Both the position numbers and the translations under genes were made by a program. DNA of 48,770 bases from Prevotella sp. OH937_COT-195 (GTDB lineage: Bacteria; Bacteroidota; Bacteroidia; Bacteroidales; Bacteroidaceae). The stretch lies in NCBI RefSeq assembly GCF_003932845.1, contig NZ_RQZH01000022.1, positions 1 through 48,770 on the forward strand, in the 5' to 3' direction. A model generated the notes under the pieces. That model was not told the DNA's origin, ran no database searches, and saw nothing but the letters and a program-made list of their open reading frames with translations. This document shows, piece after piece, positions 44,292 through 48,770 of this stretch. Every line of letters begins with the position of its first letter. Within the stretch, counting starts at the first letter, position 1.

Positions 44292-47072
44292 ATGGGTAAA
44301 AACATGTTTCCGCACGAAAGAAAGGTACATGCGTTCGTGATTGCGGCAACCAATTCCGGTTGCGGCAAGACAACGCTTACCGTGGGACTGCTGCGCGCGT
44401 TGTCGCAAAACGGCGGCGGAGTGCAGCCTTTCAAGTGCGGACCCGACTACATAGACACACAGTATCACCGCATGGCGGCAAGCGCGGAGAGTGTCAACTT
44501 GGACACATTCTTCATGTCGCCGTCACACTTGAGAAGAGTATTTGCCCATTATGCCGGAGAAATAAATGTGGTGGAAGGCGTAATGGGACTATGGGACGGC
44601 AAGGAACGGTGGCACGGAAGCACCGCAGAGGTGGCATCGCTGCTCTCACTACCCGTGGTGCTTGTCGTAAATGCACGCAGCATGGCATATAGTGCGGCTG
44701 CACTTGTCGATGGATACCGACGCTTCATGCCCTTGGATATGCCGGAAGCACCACGCATTGCCGGCGTGATATTCAATCAGGTTGGTTCGCCGCGACATGA
44801 AAAAATGCTACGCGAGGCGTGCCGCGATGCCGGAATGACATGCTTCGGGTGTGTGCCGAGGGTGAAGGACATGGAAATTCCGTCGCGACATCTTGGTCTG
44901 ACACTCGACAAACGCAATGACATGGAACGGCTCATAGAGAATGCCGCCGAGGCTGTTCGAGCCGCCGTGGATATTGAAGGGATGCTCGCCGAGACAGAGG
45001 TAATCGTCAGGCGGGATTGGCAGACCGAACCGCTGTGGACACAAGAAGAGTCGTTCCCGTGGGGCGAGGCATGCCATGACAAGATTGCCGTGGCACGCGA
45101 CGAGGCTTTCTCGTTCATGTATCGTGAGAACATCGACCGCCTGCGAACACTCGGGAACATAGAGTTTTTCTCGCCGATTGCAGACAAATCACTGCCCGGG
45201 GGTACCACACTGCTATATCTTCCGGGAGGATACCCCGAGTTCTTCCTTGAAGAACTGAACCGAAACGACAACATGCGCAATGCCGTAAAGAAATATATAG
45301 AAGACGAGGGGCGATGCCTTGCCGAATGCGGAGGAATGATGTATCTGTGCCGAAACATCATTGATACAGACGGAAAGGCATACCCGATGGTTGGAGTATT
45401 GCAGAAAGATGCAACGATGAAGGGAGCGCGACTGCATCTCGGATACCGCGAAATAAACGGCTGGAGGGGACACGAGTTCCATTATTCGGAGATAAAGGAG
45501 GAGAACGAAAACGAGATTACACCTTTTTATATATATAAGAATACCGTGGCGGGATACATGCACTACTATTGGGGAGAGAAGAGAAAGGAGACGGAAAAGA
45601 CGGAGCATGTTGACGGAAGACTGCATAACGTGATGTTCGCCGGTACGGGAAGCGACGTGGGCAAAAGCATGGTGGCAACGGCTTTCTGCCGGATACTGAA
45701 ACAAGACGGATACTCGCCGGCTCCGTTCAAGGCACAAAACATGGCTCTCAACTCATACGCCACGGCCGACGGACTCGAGATAGGGCGGGCACAAGCGGTT
45801 CAGGCGGAGGCGGCAGGATTGGAATGTCATACCGACATGAACCCCTTGCTGCTGAAACCAAACAGCGACCATACATCGCAGGTGGTACTCAACGGGAAAC
45901 CCGTGGGAAACCAACATGCCACGGAATATTTCCGAAAAGAGGGACGCGGGGAGTTGCGAAATGCCGTGTGCGAGGCTTTCGACCGACTTGCGGCACATCA
46001 CAACCCTATCGTCATGGAGGGAGCGGGAAGCATTGCCGAGATAAACCTGCGCGACATAGACATCGTGAACATGTCAATGGCGCGACATGCCGATGCCGAC
46101 GTGATACTCGTTTCCGACATTGACCGCGGAGGAGTGTTCGCTTCGGTGTACGGAACAATAATGTTGTTGCCGGAGGAGGACAGGCGCAGGGTGAAGGGAA
46201 TTATAATAAACAAGTTCAGGGGAGACATGTCACTATTCGAAGAGGGGCGCAAGATGATTGAACGTTTGTGCGGGATTCCGGTACTCGGAGTATTGCCGTA
46301 CATGAAAGATATACATATAGAAGAGGAGGACTCGGTGTCGCTCGAACTGAAAAACCGAGAAGCAATGGAAGGTAAAGTCAACGTGGCAGTGGTTATGCTC
46401 AGGCACATATCGAACTTTACCGACTTCGACACACTCGAACGAGACCCGCGGGTACATCTGTTCTACACCAACAACAATGAGGAGATTATGAAGGCAGATG
46501 TAATCATTCTGCCCGGAACGAAAAGTACTCTGGCAGACCTTATCGAACTTAGACGGAACGGAGTGGCACAGGCTGTAATGAGAGCAAAACGAGAAGGAAC
46601 AACGGTAATAGGCATCTGCGGAGGTTATCAGATGATGGGAACGGAAGTGGCAGATCCCGAGGGAGTTGAGGGGAACGTGGAACGAATGCCAGGACTGGGA
46701 CTGCTGCCGCTCACCACTGTAATGGGCGGAGAGAAAACCACGGTGCAGACAATATTCGATTTCAAAGGGAAAGAATGCCGCGGATACGAAATTCACATGG
46801 GAGTGACAACTGACAAGCAAGGCACACCGCACCGCTCCTTCTTTGCCGAAGACAACTGCTGGGGGACGTACATACACGGAATACTCGACAACGCAGCGGT
46901 TATCGAACATCTGCTCGCACCGTTCGCGACACCGGAAAACGGCGGAGGGGAACACGAAAATCTTACCGTGGCAGAATACAACAACATTCAGTACGACAAA
47001 CTCGCAGAGGCGGCACGCCGCAACATCGACATGAAAAAGTTCTACGAGATATTGTCGGGAGGACGGGCATGA
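44292..47072 (+). CDS. CobB-CobQ (CbiA-CbiP) fusion: cobyrinate a,c-diamide synthase / cobyric acid synthase
   Basis: 926 residues joining two ATP-dependent glutamine amidotransferases of the corrin pathway. The N-terminal part (about 1-435) is CobB/CbiA: P-loop TNSGCGKTT (about 20-28), CGPDYIDTQYH, VVEGVMGLWDG, GATase cysteine in AECGG (Cys346) and GHEFHYSE. The C-terminal part (about 445-926) is CobQ/CbiP: GTGSDVGKS (about 451), PFKAQNMALNSYAT, SDIDRGGVFASVYGT, GATase cysteine in GICGGYQMMG (Cys776) and histidine in YIHGILDN (His862). The first amidates side chains a and c; the second b, d, e and g. In cells that do not make corrin de novo, this could rebuild partly hydrolysed corrinoids. 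It starts divergently from the riboswitch-led receptor operon. No other cobalamin synthesis gene is present in the window. Confidence 0.93.
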   Translation: MGKNMFPHERKVHAFVIAATNSGCGKTTLTVGLLRALSQNGGGVQPFKCGPDYIDTQYHRMAASAESVNLDTFFMSPSHLRRVFAHYAGEINVVEGVMGLWDGKERWHGSTAEVASLLSLPVVLVVNARSMAYSAAALVDGYRRFMPLDMPEAPRIAGVIFNQVGSPRHEKMLREACRDAGMTCFGCVPRVKDMEIPSRHLGLTLDKRNDMERLIENAAEAVRAAVDIEGMLAETEVIVRRDWQTEPLWTQEESFPWGEACHDKIAVARDEAFSFMYRENIDRLRTLGNIEFFSPIADKSLPGGTTLLYLPGGYPEFFLEELNRNDNMRNAVKKYIEDEGRCLAECGGMMYLCRNIIDTDGKAYPMVGVLQKDATMKGARLHLGYREINGWRGHEFHYSEIKEENENEITPFYIYKNTVAGYMHYYWGEKRKETEKTEHVDGRLHNVMFAGTGSDVGKSMVATAFCRILKQDGYSPAPFKAQNMALNSYATADGLEIGRAQAVQAEAAGLECHTDMNPLLLKPNSDHTSQVVLNGKPVGNQHATEYFRKEGRGELRNAVCEAFDRLAAHHNPIVMEGAGSIAEINLRDIDIVNMSMARHADADVILVSDIDRGGVFASVYGTIMLLPEEDRRRVKGIIINKFRGDMSLFEEGRKMIERLCGIPVLGVLPYMKDIHIEEEDSVSLELKNREAMEGKVNVAVVMLRHISNFTDFDTLERDPRVHLFYTNNNEEIMKADVIILPGTKSTLADLIELRRNGVAQAVMRAKREGTTVIGICGGYQMMGTEVADPEGVEGNVERMPGLGLLPLTTVMGGEKTTVQTIFDFKGKECRGYEIHMGVTTDKQGTPHRSFFAEDNCWGTYIHGILDNAAVIEHLLAPFATPENGGGEHENLTVAEYNNIQYDKLAEAARRNIDMKKFYEILSGGRA

Positions 47073-47239
47073 TAAACAACAGCGAGGTGCTGAGTTCAAT
47101 ATTGAAAAAAGATATTGACCAACGACGACATCGGGAAATATCTTTTCGCTCTCTGTTTAACCCAAACCGGTCATTAGAACCCTCAACCTATTTTGTTCGA
47201 TTGTTGAGCAGATGTGCAGCCGTTTCATCAAGGGCGTAG
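47069..47239 (+). pseudogene. probable gene remnant truncated by a MITE-like element
   Basis: An ATG at 47069 overlaps the fusion gene's stop (ATGA), with GGAGG about seven bases upstream, the layout of a coupled next cistron. The first 29 codons (MINNSEVLSSILKKDIDQRR...) have protein-like composition; from 47156 the frame runs into the MITE-like element and stops at 47239. It may be the 5' end of a gene interrupted by the insertion. The remnant is too short to name. Confidence 0.4.
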
Positions 47240-47359
47240 CGGGCTGCGTCGAGATGTAATGGCTGCGCAGATGTCAGCAAGCGGACCAAAGCAGTCGGGA
47301 AGCGTAACGCGCAATAGCAAATCTAAGCAAATGCGGTATAATGACCGATTTGGATTTAA
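47156..47359 (-). repeat. MITE-like element family 1, copy C (full length, inverted)
   Basis: 204 bp; its reverse complement matches 6968-7170 almost base for base over most of the length. Ends are TTTAACCCAAACCGGTCATT at the left and ATGACCGATTTGGATTTAA at the right. It lies 84 bp after the CobB-CobQ stop, inside the frame of the presumed next gene. Confidence 0.7.
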
Positions 47360-47396
47360 GTATCAACTTGTCCGCATCCGATATCCTTTCGTGTCA

Positions 47397-47462
47397 CAAT
47401 TTCGGCGATATTGTAAAGCAATTCCGCCGAAATTACGATGTAAAATCGGCGAAATCGCTTTG
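47397..47462 (+). repeat. 22-bp phased repeat array 4 (3 units)
   Basis: Units start at 47397, 47419 and 47441. The first two begin CAATT and all carry a TCGGC or CCGCC core at positions 7-11. It lies just downstream of MITE-like copy C, outside any family-2 element that I can recognise. Confidence 0.55.
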
Positions 47463-47610
47463 TTGTTTGATATGTTTCGGGTATTGTTTGCAGTTAAAGG
47501 CTGCCTCATGATGCAAAAAAAACATTTCCCAAAGCAATATATTGACATAAAGTTGAAAACAACGTAGTAAAGAAAATTGATACACGGCATTACTCACATA
47601 TAATATATTA

Positions 47611-48345
47611 ATGATGAAAAAAATATTTTTAGTCTTCTTGACATTTATGTTTTGCCTCCACGGAGCAAAATCACAAGAGCAAGTAACGAAATTCGGTATC
47701 TTCGACCATCTCTCGGCAGGATTGACACTTGGTACTTCGGGGATAGGAATAGACATCGCGACATCTGTCACAGAACATGTTCAAGTGAGGGCGGGATATT
47801 CTTTTATTCCAAAATTCACTTACAAAACAGATGTCGGATACAAAATGAAAGGCACTTCGCATCAAACCGAGATTGAAGGCAAACTGAGTTGGGGCAACGC
47901 CAAGTTGCTGGTTGACGTATATCCGTTCAAAAACAGTTCGTTACACGCCACAATAGGTGCATATATCGGCACAGACGGGATTGTCACGGCACAGAACAAC
48001 ACTCCCATAACAGGTCTTGACCCGGGCGAAGGTCTCGAGATTGCCGACTACATCATATCACCCGATGAAAACGGCATAGCAAAGGCTTCGATAAAAGTGG
48101 CATCGTTCAAACCTTACTTGGGAATCGGTATCGGGCGCGCCGTGCCACGAGGACGTTTTTGCGTGAGCGGCGATCTCGGAATGCAGTTCTGGGGGGAGCC
48201 TGCAGTTTACAAGAAACAGAGCGGAGAAGACGTAAAATTGAAAAGTCAAGATCTGAACGGGCACGATGGCGGACTCATAAAAACACTCTCAAAAGTAACT
48301 GTGTATCCCGTAATGACAATACGGGTTTCGGGACGTATCCTGTAA
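47611..48345 (+). CDS. outer-membrane beta-barrel protein of unknown function
   Basis: 244 residues with a signal peptide (1-21, ending AKSQ). The rest alternates in short strands (LSAGLTLGTSGIGIDIATSV, VQVRAGYSF, KLLVDVYPF, LHATIGAYIG, FKPYLGIGIGRAVP, GRFCVSGDLGMQFW) as in small OmpA/OmpW-like eight-stranded barrels. No known family was recognised. It is monocistronic; no clear promoter or terminator was found. Confidence 0.75.
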   Translation: MMKKIFLVFLTFMFCLHGAKSQEQVTKFGIFDHLSAGLTLGTSGIGIDIATSVTEHVQVRAGYSFIPKFTYKTDVGYKMKGTSHQTEIEGKLSWGNAKLLVDVYPFKNSSLHATIGAYIGTDGIVTAQNNTPITGLDPGEGLEIADYIISPDENGIAKASIKVASFKPYLGIGIGRAVPRGRFCVSGDLGMQFWGEPAVYKKQSGEDVKLKSQDLNGHDGGLIKTLSKVTVYPVMTIRVSGRIL

Positions 48346-48457
48346 ACACACAATTATTATTGACAATTAAAATCGAACAAGAAATAAGAAGTGTCTTTAT
48401 TTAACGTGAACTTGATATGAGAAGCAACAGGTTTCATACACCATCATTCGTAAAGAT

Positions 48458-48770
48458 ATGCTTTTTAATGATGTAAGTGCATTGGACGAAAACACGGTTG
48501 CAGACTATATCAATAAAAATGCTGCCGTCATGCCGGCACTTGCAAATAATATTGATACGGGAAAAAAGACTCTTCTTTCATTCATGGCAGCTATTATCTC
48601 GTTGGGAAAGTATGCTTATAATAGAAAAGAAGGAGTGTTTGTCATTCCACCGGAATGCTTAACCCCCAATCTGTCATTAGACCGCATTTGCTTAGATTTG
48701 CCATTGCCGTTACGCTTCCCGACTGCTTTAGCCCGCTTGCTGACATCTGCGCAGCCGTTTCATCCCGACG
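48458..48770 (+). CDS. short hypothetical ORF running into MITE-like copy D, open at window end
   Basis: From ATG 48458 the frame reads MLFNDVSALDENTVADYINK and continues through LLSFMAAIISLGKYAYNR to about 48658 with protein-like composition. It then enters the MITE-like element in frame and stays open to the window edge. In-frame codons upstream back to 48416 (YEKQQVSYTIIRKD) look like part of the same protein, so this may be a fragment of a longer gene. Not recognised. Confidence 0.4.
   Translation, partial: MLFNDVSALDENTVADYINKNAAVMPALANNIDTGKKTLLSFMAAIISLGKYAYNRKEGVFVIPPECLTPNLSLDRICLDLPLPLRFPTALARLLTSAQPFHPD
48659..48770 (+). repeat. MITE-like element family 1, copy D (cut by window edge)
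   Basis: The left end TTAACCCCCAATCTGTCATT and the following ~90 bp match the left arm of copy B closely. The right half lies outside the window. Confidence 0.65.

Overview
The window comes from the chromosome of a Bacteroidales bacterium, most likely Prevotella-like. The evidence is the recurrent promoter form TAnnTTTG (sometimes with TTTG or TTG about 19-20 bp upstream), lipoproteins whose acylated cysteine is followed by acidic residues (a surface-export signal), many secreted proteins ending in a short ILKLSNGK-type tail like type IX secretion sorting domains, TonB-dependent receptors, and TPR-containing sensor kinases and AraC-type regulators. No rRNA, phage, transposase or CRISPR array is visible. 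There is one tRNA.

Left part (1-5300): a surface lipoprotein (cut by the window edge) is divergent from a TPR sensor histidine kinase/NarL-type response regulator pair. Identical 24-bp sites lie at the same place in front of both promoters, suggesting an autoregulated local circuit. An AT-rich orphan gene follows. Middle-left (5300-16500): aspA; a five-gene thiol-redox/cell-envelope operon (TlpA-like thioredoxin, DUF6029-like barrel, two Omp28-like proteins with CxxC motifs, one small secreted protein); an acetyl-CoA hydrolase/CoA-transferase; a lipoprotein; and tRNA-Met(CAT). Middle (16800-23600): a leftward group pyrE, SRPBCC protein and Cys4 lipoprotein; a divergent TPR/AraC-type regulator followed by two secreted proteins; then recX.

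Right part (23600-47100) is dominated by vitamin B12 handling. A BtuF/BtuC-like ABC transporter pair is translationally coupled to prmC and recX but has no ATPase gene beside it. A cobalamin riboswitch (about 38090-38258) leads a leftward operon of btuB, btuG, a surface protein and a 2186-residue mosaic secreted protein. A second cobalamin riboswitch (about 44015-44200) leads another leftward operon with two TonB-dependent receptors and a predicted surface-exposed CbiK-like chelatase lipoprotein. Divergent from this is a single gene fusing cobyrinate a,c-diamide synthase to cobyric acid synthase. Together they suggest capture of corrinoids or related tetrapyrroles at the surface, import, and late-stage corrin amidation.

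Three kinds of intergenic repeat run through the window: a ~203-bp palindrome-ended MITE-like element (four copies, one internally deleted, one cut by the window edge), a ~270-bp MITE-like element (two copies), and short arrays with an exact 22-bp period at four loci, two of them inside the second element. One MITE copy appears to truncate a gene that overlapped the end of the CobB-CobQ fusion.
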